Shown here: positions 23,689-30,697 of the stretch, piece after piece
Layout: every line of letters starts with the position of its first letter
Position numbering within the stretch: position 1 is the first letter of the stretch
DNA from: Gudongella sp964575895
Lineage (GTDB): Bacteria > Bacillota > Clostridia > Tissierellales > Tissierellaceae
Direction: 5' to 3'
DNA: 30,697 bases
NCBI GenBank assembly: GCA_964575895.1
Contig: CAZNTE010000029.1
Location: 1-30,697, forward strand
The notes under the pieces: model-generated
The model's database searches: none
What the model was told of the DNA's origin: nothing
The model's input: the letters and a program-made list of their open reading frames with translations, nothing else
Made by a program: the position numbers and the translations under genes

Positions 23689-24337
23689 AAATATATTTGT
23701 TTAAAGTTCCTGAAACCCTTGATTTTATAACACAAACTGCACCCATCACTATTATGACACGTTCCCCAGTAGCACTAACTAGGATAAGTCTGTCCCTACC
23801 CTTAGCTACAGCATCGACAGTCCTGTTGATTGCAACTCTTTGATAGTATCTTGGTGTTTTATAATTTGGGACATAATAATATGGCTCAAGCATTACTCTC
23901 TCTTCAGCCTCATCAATTCCCTTATCAATTTTATACCTAGTATACAGTTCTTCTGGCGATGGAAACTCATCTAGGTTTAGGTTACTTACTTCTCCAGTTA
24001 ATAGGTTCTGTTCTACAAATCCATCTCCATTTGATGAATAGACATACTTGATGTCAAGTGCTTGGGCGTATTCAATCCCTTGTTGGAGGCCAGCTCCTAT
24101 TGGATGATTGTTATCCTTAGCCTCGATTATTGCCAATGGTAGATTGTTCTTGTAGAAAAGGACATAGTCAGCCCTCTTCTGCTTCCCTCTAAACGTCATT
24201 TGTCCTCGTAGTATAATTCTTCCTGCAGTAAAGGCATACTCTAGCCTAATCTGCTTTAAACTCCAGCCTGCTTGTGTGATTGCTGGAGTAATGTACCTTA
24301 CTTTTATGTCCTTTTCAGAAAGGTGTCTTAATGGCAT
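23675..24337 (-). pseudogene. hsdR: Type I restriction enzyme R subunit, 5' remnant
   Basis: About the first 191 residues match the N-terminus of HsdR, the DNA-translocating and cutting subunit of type I restriction systems. The PD-(D/E)xK nuclease site is intact: Asp57 in KRADYVLFY and the Glu72-x-Lys74 in IIEAK. The helicase start YYQRVAINRTVDAVAKGRDR follows. Homology stops inside the Walker A motif: VSATG should continue TGKT but runs into ERVIIVMGAVC and about 29 unrelated residues. A full HsdR is about 1000 aa, so helicase and C-terminal domains are lost. The start has GGGAGGGATTAT upstream. hsdM and hsdS are absent. It cannot act as a restriction enzyme. Confidence 0.88.
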
Positions 24338-24497
24338 ATAATCCCTCCCTAAACGACTATGTAATATATTTAAATTTATTATATCACAGCAATAGTTGAA
24401 AATGGCTGAAATTAATCTATTTCAATCTATTAGTTTATTTCCCATTCTTGTTTGTAGTAATTTAACTCTCCAAGCATTACCATTTTTTTATGTATAG

Positions 24498-24524
24498 TAT
24501 AATAGAATAATCTATTGAATAGAT
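24498..24524 (+). promoter_or_regulatory. Orphan -10 with adjacent palindromic operator
   Basis: A perfect TATAAT is followed seven bases later by ATCTATT-G-AATAGAT, a palindrome with 7-bp arms. The layout fits a repressed promoter, but no gene follows it now. Confidence 0.35.
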
Positions 24525-24560
24525 GTTGTTATTATAAAAGAGGATTAAATTCATAAAAAA

Positions 24561-24579
24561 TACCGACTATTTACCGACT
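24561..24579. repeat. TACCGACT direct repeats (third copy at 24822-24829)
   Basis: TACCGACT occurs at 24561-24568 and 24572-24579, exactly 11 bp apart. A third copy, also on the plus strand, lies at 24822-24829 on the other side of the tRNA fragment. One-turn spacing beside an integration site suggests integrase arm-type binding sites. Confidence 0.5.
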
Positions 24580-24694
24580 AAAAAAAATAAATCCTATTTT
24601 ATTTCTATATATACTATTATAATCAATTCCTTTAAAATGTGATGTTATCATAATTTACATTAAGTTATATAAAAATAAAATATTCAGTAAGAAA

Positions 24695-24741
24695 GGTTTG
24701 GGACCATGGGGCCGGGGGTTCAAATCCTCTCACCCCGACCA
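24695..24741 (+). tRNA. 3' part of tRNA-Pro(UGG), truncated; likely attachment site
   Basis: From GGTTTGGGACC (3' half of the anticodon stem-loop with UGG anticodon) the sequence continues through the variable region, T-arm (GGGGG-TTCAAAT-CCTCT), acceptor strand CACCCCG, discriminator A and CCA. This is the 3' part of a bacterial tRNA-Pro, whose 5' end would read CGGGGTG. The D-arm and 5' acceptor strand are missing: the bases before 24695 cannot pair with the anticodon stem. It is therefore non-functional. Integrating elements that insert in tRNA genes leave exactly such a displaced 3' fragment. Confidence 0.85.
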
Positions 24742-24746
24742 AAAGA

Positions 24747-24777
24747 AACGTTGGAGTTTAAATATTCCAGCGTTTTT
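24747..24777 (+). terminator. Terminator after the tRNA-Pro fragment
   Basis: CGTTGGA (24749-24755) pairs with TCCAGCG (24766-24772, one wobble pair), followed by TTTTT. It lies eight bases after the CCA end and is probably the original tRNA gene terminator. Confidence 0.75.
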
Positions 24778-24959
24778 GCTTTTTTGTATATCTACATACA
24801 CATTTCCATTTTCGAACTTTTTACCGACTTTCATCTTAATTTCTACAGTTTCTAACCCCAATTTCACAATACAACTCCAAATTATTACTTCAGTTTGTCT
24901 TCTTTTAGCGAGTGTAATAACTAAAAAGTATTTTCTTTAATATTTTTAGCATCTCCAAC

Positions 24960-25014
24960 TGTAACATAGATGTAACACAATTGTAACCAACTACCAATAC
25001 CCTATGTATATAAT
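24960..25014 (+). promoter_or_regulatory. Three tandem WalR-type boxes and -10 element
   Basis: TGTAAC occurs at 24960, 24971 and 24982 with exactly five bases between copies (ATAGA and ACAAT). This matches the known WalR (YycF) recognition pattern TGTWAH-N5-TGTWAH, with an extra third half-site. TATAAT at 25009-25014 is a perfect -10; no -35 hexamer is present at 17 bp, as expected if an activator bound to the boxes recruits RNA polymerase. The controlled gene starts at 25047. Confidence 0.75.
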
Positions 25015-25046
25015 GGATGTAATGACAATACACGGAGGAGATAGAC

Positions 25047-27887
25047 ATGAAGATTAAAAATATACTGGTTCTTTCACTGCTATTTGCAGCTACTATAATA
25101 TCAAAACCTAGCTTTGCATCAGAAGTAATTAATGTTACTCTACCAAGTACAATCTTTGAAAGAGTTGAAGCAAATAACCTAGCATCTGGAGTAGTTCACG
25201 AGAAAATTCAACGTTTTACAACTAGTGGATGGTGGCAGATAAATGTATTAAGACTTGACCTAGATAATCCCTACTCATCTTTAGGTGCCCTTTATCACAA
25301 GGAAGGATTAGCATCCAGAGATACTCTATCAAAAATGGTGGAGAGCCATAATGCAGTTGCTGGAATAAATGGTGATTATTTTAATTATCAACCTATTCCT
25401 TCATCCTTAGGTACCTTGATCAATGATGGTCGATTATTATCAAATCCAATTCAGCAACCTTGGGGGCTACCAAACTTTATCCTTGGTTATGATAATAGGG
25501 TCTTAATTGACTATTTAGGTAGAACTCAAATACTTAGCAACTTAACTAACGGCACAACAGTAAATATTAATACGGTAAATAAGGTTACACCTAGTTTTGA
25601 CACTGTAACTTTATTAAACAGAGATTGGGGTAGTCAATCCATTGGAAATAGATTTCATAATGATTTGACTGAAATCCTAATTGTTGATGGCGAAGTAACT
25701 GGTAAAAGAAAAGGAGATATTCCATTTCCAATACCTAAAGACCAAGATGCCTATGTTTTAGCAGTTAGAAATGGTCTGCTAGATAACCTAAACATTGGCG
25801 ATAAAGTTGAACTTACCCTTCAAATAGTACCTAATCTTGAAAATATTAAATTTGCAATAGGTTCAGGGAGCATAATTTTAAAAGATGGTAATGTTACAAA
25901 CTCAAATATAAACTCAACTGGTAATCATCCAAGAACAGGTTTAGGAGTAAATAGGCAAAATACCCAAGTAATTCTAGTAACAATAGATGGGAGAGATTCT
26001 TCCTTTAAGGGTGTATCCCAAGAAACTTTCGGAGCTATCCTAAAGACCCTTGGAGCTTACAATGCCGTTAATTTAGATGGTGGTGGCTCTACTACCATGG
26101 CCATAAAACCTTTGGGAGCAAATAACTCTTTTATTGCAAATAAACCAAGTGAAGGATCTCAGAGAATGATTGTTAATGGTGTTGGCATCTTTTCTAATGC
26201 ACCAGTGGGAGAATTATCATATATCAAATTAACTCCTGCTCAAAATAGATTATTCCCTGGTGGAAAAACTTCATTGACACTTAAAGGATACGATGAAAAT
26301 CATAATCCTATACCCTTAACTTCATCCGAAGTAATTTATGAAGTCAGTGGACACAATGGAAATATAAGTTCATCAATATTTAATGCTACATCTCCTGGTG
26401 AATCAGTGATTACAGCACGTTATAGGAATCTTTCCTCCACAATAAACATAACTGTCTTAAATGCTATTGAGGAAATAAACTCTTCACTGGATAGGTTTAA
26501 CCTATCCCCAAATGAAAGTAGGCATTTAGGAACCTTTAAAGGAAAGGATTATCTGGGTAGAGAAGCTAATCTTAACTTGCCTGAACTCAGTTTTCAAGTA
26601 ATTGGAAGTATTGGAGAAGTTGTAGATGGAACATTTCGTTCTAATGGCAATATCGGATCTGGAGTGATCTTAGTTAAGGCTGGTAATGGTATTAAACCTA
26701 TCCTTGTATCAGTGGGTACTACCTCTGAGGTGATAGAATCATTTGAAAAATTTAGTGAATTTCAAAGTTCAGTTTATCCATCAGAAGTTATTTCCAGTTC
26801 ACTAATATCCCCTCAAGGATATTTAGGCTCAAGTAGTCTCCACCTTAACTATGATTTTACTAAGGGCACTGGCACAAGAGCTGCGTATATTAACTTCACA
26901 AATACTTCAAATGGATATGTATTCGAAAATGAGCCTTCTAGATTTGGGATTTGGGTTAAAGGAGATAATTCCAACACTTGGTTAAGAGCAACCTTAGTTG
27001 ATTCTTCTGGAAGTAGTTTTATTGTGGATCTATCTAAAAATATTAATTTTTCTGATTGGAAGTTTTTAGAAGCAAGTATTCCAAATAATGTGGTTTATCC
27101 CATAAGTCTTCAAAGGCTTTATGTTGCCGAGATCGATGATGCTAAAATTCCAGTTGGAAGTATACTTTTTGATGGACTAACATTATACACTCCAACACCA
27201 TATAATGAAGATTTAGCGCCAGAAGCTACTAAGGTATTTGATCTATTGGATTTCAGTCCACCCTTAAACCAAGATAGCACTAAGGTGACAGTTTATGGTG
27301 AACCAAGGATAACAGGAAATACCTTGTTTTCAAAAGTGATCTCGACAACTAGATTAACCTCCCTTCACAATTCACTATCTAATGGAAAAATCGGTGTCCA
27401 GTTAGGTTCAATAAGTCAAGGATTTAAGAATAAAATTAGCCACTCAGCTGTTATTAATACTAGTAGGTCCTATGGGACAGACAAAAATGGCAATACTTTA
27501 TTCCTTACTTTACAGGCAACATCAGAAGGTATTAGAGCTTACGATAGTAACCAGTGGATAAAATTATTGGATAACATAGATAAAATATCTGAGAAAAATT
27601 TAATTATAACAATTAACAGACCCTTAATGGGAAGTGGAGGATTTACTGATAAATTGGAAGCTCAACTTCTTCATGATAACTTTGTTAAATTGGCAAATCA
27701 GGACAAGAATGTATTTGTAGTTCAATCAGCATATACTACTAAAGTGGAACTTAGAGACGGAGTAAGATATATGTATTTGGATAACTCTCCAGTTGATAAT
27801 TTTGATAAACTATCTAATTATGGATACATTGAATTTGTTTTAAATTCTAATGGCATTAGCTATCAACTAATAAAACCCTATGAATAA
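25047..27887 (+). CDS. Exported phosphodiester glycosidase (NAGPA) domain protein
   Basis: The 946-aa protein has a signal peptide (MKIKNILVLSLLFAATIISK, cleavage likely after SFA at 24). Residues about 90-390 form a phosphodiester glycosidase domain (NAGPA/DUF2233 type): AGINGDYF (105-112), NHPRTGLGV (293-301) and NLDGGGSTT (342-350) are its conserved blocks. Ig-like/Big-type repeats follow (about 390-560), then a beta-rich region that may bind carbohydrate (about 570-730). The C-terminal part (about 750-946) looks like a calcineurin-type metallophosphoesterase that has lost its metal ligands. NAGPA enzymes hydrolyse sugar-1-phosphodiester bonds, so a wall teichoic-acid-like or capsule substrate is plausible. 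GGAGGAGA precedes the ATG. WalR-type boxes upstream suggest control by the cell-wall regulator. Confidence 0.85.
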   Translation: MKIKNILVLSLLFAATIISKPSFASEVINVTLPSTIFERVEANNLASGVVHEKIQRFTTSGWWQINVLRLDLDNPYSSLGALYHKEGLASRDTLSKMVESHNAVAGINGDYFNYQPIPSSLGTLINDGRLLSNPIQQPWGLPNFILGYDNRVLIDYLGRTQILSNLTNGTTVNINTVNKVTPSFDTVTLLNRDWGSQSIGNRFHNDLTEILIVDGEVTGKRKGDIPFPIPKDQDAYVLAVRNGLLDNLNIGDKVELTLQIVPNLENIKFAIGSGSIILKDGNVTNSNINSTGNHPRTGLGVNRQNTQVILVTIDGRDSSFKGVSQETFGAILKTLGAYNAVNLDGGGSTTMAIKPLGANNSFIANKPSEGSQRMIVNGVGIFSNAPVGELSYIKLTPAQNRLFPGGKTSLTLKGYDENHNPIPLTSSEVIYEVSGHNGNISSSIFNATSPGESVITARYRNLSSTINITVLNAIEEINSSLDRFNLSPNESRHLGTFKGKDYLGREANLNLPELSFQVIGSIGEVVDGTFRSNGNIGSGVILVKAGNGIKPILVSVGTTSEVIESFEKFSEFQSSVYPSEVISSSLISPQGYLGSSSLHLNYDFTKGTGTRAAYINFTNTSNGYVFENEPSRFGIWVKGDNSNTWLRATLVDSSGSSFIVDLSKNINFSDWKFLEASIPNNVVYPISLQRLYVAEIDDAKIPVGSILFDGLTLYTPTPYNEDLAPEATKVFDLLDFSPPLNQDSTKVTVYGEPRITGNTLFSKVISTTRLTSLHNSLSNGKIGVQLGSISQGFKNKISHSAVINTSRSYGTDKNGNTLFLTLQATSEGIRAYDSNQWIKLLDNIDKISEKNLIITINRPLMGSGGFTDKLEAQLLHDNFVKLANQDKNVFVVQSAYTTKVELRDGVRYMYLDNSPVDNFDKLSNYGYIEFVLNSNGISYQLIKPYE

Positions 27888-27932
27888 AAAATAACCTCTG
27901 GATTATATAAACCAAATCCAGAGGTTATTTTT
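27886..27932 (+). terminator. Strong terminator of the glycosidase-domain gene
   Basis: ATAACCTCTGGATT and AATCCAGAGGTTAT form a perfect stem, extended by A/T pairs, ending in TTTTT. It begins at the stop codon. It can work in both directions. Confidence 0.9.
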
Positions 27933-27984
27933 CTAACTATTTAGTATACAGTATTACAACTTCTTTAGTTGTTTCAATCCAATT

Positions 27985-28020
27985 AAAAAAGACTAATTCA
28001 ACTTCAAGAATTAATCTTTT
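27985..28020 (-). terminator. Terminator of mreB/mbl
   Basis: On the minus strand AAAAGATTAATTC pairs with GAATTAGTCTTTT (one G-T pair) around an eight-base loop and runs into six T. It lies 36 bp after the mreB stop codon. Confidence 0.75.
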
Positions 28021-28055
28021 CATATACAAATTATTATTTAATGGTAAACATCATA

Positions 28056-29081
28056 TTATCTAAATCTAGATCTGTCGCTTTCTCTCATACTCTTCTCAAG
28101 AATAGCTATAGAATCTAGGCTCTTACCTGTCCCTATTGCAACACACTCAACTGCATTTTCTGCTACTCTAGTGACTATTCCAGTTCTTTCATAAATCAAT
28201 TTGTCTAAACCAGCTAGCATAGCTCCTCCACCTGTTAAGTAGATACCTTCATTACTAACGTCAGATGCTAATTCTGGTGGTGTTTTCTCTAAAACCTCGT
28301 GAACTGCTTCCACAATTTCACTTACAGGCTCATGTAATGCCTCTAATAAATCATTAGATGATATCTCCACATTAAGAGGAAGGCCAGTTAGCAAATTCCT
28401 ACCCTTAATTTCCATAAATCTCTCCTCATCAAAAGGATATGCACATCCTATTTCCATTTTAAGAGCTTCGGCTGATCTTTCGCCAATCATCATATTATGT
28501 TTTTTCCTGATAAATCTTATGATAGCATCATCACATTCATCTCCAGCTGTTTTTATTGACTTGGATACGACAATGCCACCTAATGAAATAACTGCTACAT
28601 CCGTGGTTCCACCACCTATGTCAACTATCATGTTTCCATTAGCCTGAGTTATATCTAAGCCAGCACCAATAGCAGCTGCAATTGGCTCTTCTATTAAATA
28701 GGTTTTACTTGCGCCTGCCTCATTACTAGCTTCCATGACTGCTCTTTTCTCAACTTCAGTAATTCCACTTGGTACACAAATAATAATTCTTGGTTTTAGC
28801 CACATCCTACCCAATGCTTTCTGAATAAAATACTTTAGCATTCGCTCTGTGATACTATAATCAGAAATTACACCATCCTTTAACGGTCTAATAGCTACTA
28901 TATTTCCTGGCGTTCTACCAAGCATCTTTCTAGCTTCTTCTCCCACTGCAAGAAACTTATTAGTGTATTGATCAATAGCAACAACTGAAGGTTCTTTCAA
29001 CACAATACCTTTTCCCTTTATGTAAACTAATACACTGGCTGTTCCAAGGTCAATTCCAACATCTGCTCTTAATGCTCCCAT
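28056..29081 (-). CDS. mreB: Rod-shape protein MreB/Mbl
   Basis: The 341-aa product is a bacterial actin that polymerises under the membrane and guides lateral wall synthesis. Actin-fold ATP-binding blocks are clear: VGIDLGTASVLVY (phosphate 1), MIVDIGGGTTDVAVISLGG (phosphate 2) and GIYLTGGGAMLAGLD (adenosine), plus IEEPIAAAIGAGLD. Position next to murA points to the Mbl paralogue of Firmicutes rather than the mreBCD copy. The start is the second ATG (29079-29081): AGGAGG directly touches the first ATG at 29085-29087 but is six bases from the second. It is preceded by its own promoter and a repeat-rich leader. Confidence 0.95.
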   Translation of the reverse strand: MGALRADVGIDLGTASVLVYIKGKGIVLKEPSVVAIDQYTNKFLAVGEEARKMLGRTPGNIVAIRPLKDGVISDYSITERMLKYFIQKALGRMWLKPRIIICVPSGITEVEKRAVMEASNEAGASKTYLIEEPIAAAIGAGLDITQANGNMIVDIGGGTTDVAVISLGGIVVSKSIKTAGDECDDAIIRFIRKKHNMMIGERSAEALKMEIGCAYPFDEERFMEIKGRNLLTGLPLNVEISSNDLLEALHEPVSEIVEAVHEVLEKTPPELASDVSNEGIYLTGGGAMLAGLDKLIYERTGIVTRVAENAVECVAIGTGKSLDSIAILEKSMRESDRSRFR

Positions 29082-29087
29082 GCCCAT

Positions 29088-29093
29088 CCTCCT
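29088..29093 (-). promoter_or_regulatory. Ribosome site that fixes the mreB start
   Basis: AAAGGAGG ends at the base before an ATG and leaves six bases (ATGGGC) before the next in-frame ATG. Only the second has workable spacing, so translation should start at 29081. Confidence 0.8.
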
Positions 29094-29117
29094 TTGCTCT
29101 TAAATAAGAAATTTTAA

Positions 29118-29201
29118 GGGTCTTAAATATAACTATACAATATGTATAAGCTACAATCAAGACCCTACCACTCGTGAAAATACTTGTATTTAAAGGGTCT
29201 T
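29118..29201 (-). repeat. Three copies of AAGACCC/GGGTCTT in the murA-mreB junction
   Basis: On the minus strand AAGACCC (29195-29201, still overlapping the murA end), GGGTCTT (29159-29165) and AAGACCC (29118-29124) occur in order. The middle copy can pair with either outer copy but not both. It may act as an attenuator or regulator site. Confidence 0.4.
29132..29160 (-). promoter_or_regulatory. mreB/mbl promoter
   Basis: On the minus strand TTGATT (29155-29160), a 17-bp spacer and TATAGT (29132-29137) form a sigma-A promoter. A TATACA-TAT-TGTATA palindrome overlaps the -10. Confidence 0.65.
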
Positions 29202-30446
29202 ACGATAGATAATTGCTCCCAAGTTGCTAAACTTCTCTTCTATTCCGTCATACCCTCTATCAATATGATAAATGTTTTCTATTTGAGTTGTACCTTCTGC
29301 CACTAGACCAGCTAAAACCAAAGCCGCTCCTGCTCTTAAGTCTGATGCCTTCACTAATGCGCCCTTAAGACTTTCAACCCCAGTAATAATAGCAGATCTA
29401 TCATCAATCTTAATATTTGCTCCCATTTTGTTAAGCTCATCCACATGCATGAATCTATTTTCAAAAACTGTTTCTATAACTACGCTATTGCCTTTTAAAA
29501 TTGACATTAAGGCCATAAACTGAGCCTGCATATCAGTTGGGAATCCTGGATAAGGAAGCGTCTTTATGTCAATTGGATCTAACCTATCCTTTCCAATTAC
29601 CCTAATGGTGTCAATCCCCTCTTCTATAGTACACCCTGCTTCTTTTAGTTTAGCAGTAATAGGTTTAAGATGGCTATTGATTACATTTTCTACTACCACA
29701 TCTCCACCTGTTATAGCAGCTGCAACCATAAAGGTTCCCGCTTCAATTCTATCAGGAATAATTGGATGTCTAGCACCTTTAAGAACCTTGACACCTTTTA
29801 TTCTAATAGTTGAAGTACCAGCTCCTTTGATGTCAGCTCCTAATTTATTCAAAAAGTTAGATAGATCAACGATTTCAGGCTCCATTGCAGCATTATCAAT
29901 AATTGTTTCTCCTTCAGCCATTACAGCTGCCATCATTATATTCTCTGTGGCTCCTACTGAAGGGAAGTCTAGGTATATCTTATCCCCAATAAGCTTATCT
30001 GCATAAGCTCCTATATTAACCTCATCTATGTCTATCTTAGCCCCTAAAGCTTTAAAACCCTTTAGGTGAAGGTCTATTGGTCTCGTACCAATAGCACATC
30101 CTCCAGGCATTGAATTCTTAGTTTTACCAAGTCTTGTCAATAAAGGTCCCATAACCAAGAAAGAAGCTCTCATTTTACTCATCAGCTCATACTTTGTTTC
30201 ATAACTGTTAATATTAGCTGAATTGATCTTAATTACATTATCTTCAAGGTATTCAACCTTACTACCCAATGAAGTTAAAACTTCACACATTATTTCAACA
30301 TCTTTTAGCTTTGGTACATCTTCCAATATGATATCTTCTGTTCCTAATAAAGATGCTGCCAATATTGGTAAGGCTGCATTTTTTGCACCACTTATTCTAA
30401 CACTTCCCCTTAATGGAGGACTTTTCTCCACTAATATTCTATCCAC
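29190..30446 (-). CDS. murA: UDP-N-acetylglucosamine 1-carboxyvinyltransferase MurA
   Basis: MurA transfers enolpyruvate from phosphoenolpyruvate to UDP-GlcNAc, the first committed step of peptidoglycan synthesis, in the cytosol. The start is GTG at 30444-30446: GGGAGGAG ends five bases upstream, and the resulting 418 aa is the normal MurA length. An in-frame ATG at 30512 would add 22 residues outside the family fold. Lys22 in SGAKNAALP and the fosfomycin-target Cys117 in MPGGCAIGTRP are present, as are PDRIEAGTFM and GYDGIEEK near the end. It is followed by mreB rather than spoIID. Fosfomycin sensitivity would be expected from the retained Cys, as far as target sequence goes. Confidence 0.96.
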   Translation of the reverse strand: MDRILVEKSPPLRGSVRISGAKNAALPILAASLLGTEDIILEDVPKLKDVEIMCEVLTSLGSKVEYLEDNVIKINSANINSYETKYELMSKMRASFLVMGPLLTRLGKTKNSMPGGCAIGTRPIDLHLKGFKALGAKIDIDEVNIGAYADKLIGDKIYLDFPSVGATENIMMAAVMAEGETIIDNAAMEPEIVDLSNFLNKLGADIKGAGTSTIRIKGVKVLKGARHPIIPDRIEAGTFMVAAAITGGDVVVENVINSHLKPITAKLKEAGCTIEEGIDTIRVIGKDRLDPIDIKTLPYPGFPTDMQAQFMALMSILKGNSVVIETVFENRFMHVDELNKMGANIKIDDRSAIITGVESLKGALVKASDLRAGAALVLAGLVAEGTTQIENIYHIDRGYDGIEEKFSNLGAIIYRKTL

Positions 30447-30536
30447 AAAATCTCCTCCCAAACTATAAGTTAAGTTTTCTAAGTATATGTCAATGTCTAT
30501 ATTAAATGTCATAAATTTATCATTGCTAACTTGAAC

Positions 30537-30545
30537 ATTATATCA
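30537..30545 (-). promoter_or_regulatory. Extended -10 promoter of murA
   Basis: On the minus strand TGATATAAT (TGn plus a perfect -10) lies about 90 bp upstream of the GTG start. No clear -35 is present. Confidence 0.5.
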
Positions 30546-30611
30546 TTTTTGAGAAAGATTTGCATTATAAATTCATATGGTTAAATTTGACAGTGCTTGG
30601 GTAAAATGAAA

Positions 30612-30635
30612 AACAGAGGGTGCTTGCCCTCTGTT
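30612..30635 (-). terminator. Terminator of the gene at the right edge
   Basis: AACAGAGGG and CCCTCTGTT form a perfect 9-bp stem with a six-base loop, followed on the minus strand by TTTTTCATTTT. It starts directly after the stop codon at 30637-30639. Confidence 0.85.
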
Positions 30636-30636
30636 C

Positions 30637-30697
30637 CTAAATAGTCATTTCCTTAAGATCTTCTGGTATTATAAGTGTAGCTTCTGTTGCCTCTTGT
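30637..30697 (-). CDS. C-terminal end of an unidentified gene (partial)
   Basis: Reading from 30696 on the minus strand gives 19 codons ending ATLIIPEDLKEMTI and a TAG at 30637-30639, followed at once by a terminator. The placement supports a real gene 3' end that continues past the right edge. Too little is visible to name the product. Confidence 0.55.
   Translation of the reverse strand, partial: QEATEATLIIPEDLKEMTI

Larger units (their letters stand above)
24338..24694. other. Gene-free interval with orphan promoter-like DNA
   Basis: No ORF is supported. On the plus strand TATAAT (24498-24503) is followed by the 15-bp palindrome ATCTATTGAATAGAT (24510-24524) and a ribosome-like AAGAGG (24538-24543), but no start codon or frame follows. 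TACCGACT repeats begin 18 bp later. This looks like the front end of a deleted gene, for example a phage or element control gene. Confidence 0.4.

Noticed and set aside
24698..24940. Plus-strand ORF starting in the tRNA fragment
   Set aside because: Its first codons are tRNA-Pro sequence and terminator; there is no ribosome site and no protein-like pattern.
29566..30006. Plus-strand ORF of 146 codons opposite murA
   Set aside because: It lies fully inside murA on the other strand and shows no recognisable family.
1..30697. CRISPR array
   Set aside because: No regularly spaced repeat-spacer pattern and no cas-like gene was seen; the only phased repeats are the short ones listed.

Overview
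The window looks like a chromosome segment from a low-GC, anaerobic-type Firmicute, probably of the Clostridia/Tissierellia group. The evidence is the AT-rich composition, strong AGGAGG-type Shine-Dalgarno sites, YycH/YycI/WalJ homologues, Mbl-type MreB next to MurA, and a TRAP transporter. The murA and mreB genes are direct neighbours. The sporulation genes that usually sit between them in spore-formers (spoIID, spoIIQ, spoIIID) are absent here, which hints at a non-sporulating lineage or a rearranged locus. The genus cannot be fixed from this sequence.

Layout, left to right. 1-994: end of an IS21-type element (istA, running off the left edge) inserted into the end of a tiny hydrophobic ORF. 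1199-3215: a secreted S-layer-homology protein and a DUF2200 protein. 3361-7225 (minus strand): rlmH, tpx, surE, an HtrA-type protease and walJ (yycJ). 7273-18944: an accessory catabolic block between two similar Rho-independent terminators. 18943-21739 (minus strand): yycI, yycH (split by a frameshift at a 13-T run) and a small secreted protein. 21775-23514: a DDE-transposase IS. 23515-24741: a scar holding a truncated hsdR, orphan regulatory DNA and the 3' part of a tRNA-Pro gene, the signature of an integration site. 25047-27887: a large exported phosphodiester glycosidase-domain protein preceded by three perfectly phased WalR-type boxes. 28056-30446 (minus strand): mreB/mbl and murA, then the last codons of another gene at the right edge.

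The catabolic block is the most unusual part. A minus-strand operon runs HMGL-like condensing enzyme, SDR dehydrogenase, TRAP transporter (DctP, DctQ, DctM), a degenerate glycerol-kinase-like protein, and a 952-aa fusion of a formyltransferase-like domain to a full ADP-forming acyl-CoA synthetase. Facing it on the plus strand are a second SDR, a FlK-like hotdog thioesterase and a MerR-XRE-cupin regulator. The divergent promoters share their -35 bases. Inference: the block imports an organic acid or related small molecule, oxidises it, passes it through CoA-thioester chemistry and recovers ATP. The substrate is unknown, and I do not recognise this combination as a described pathway.

The rest of the window is mainly cell-envelope biology: the WalRK accessory proteins YycH, YycI and WalJ, HtrA, the WalR-box-controlled exoprotein, MreB and MurA. 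walR and walK are not in the window.
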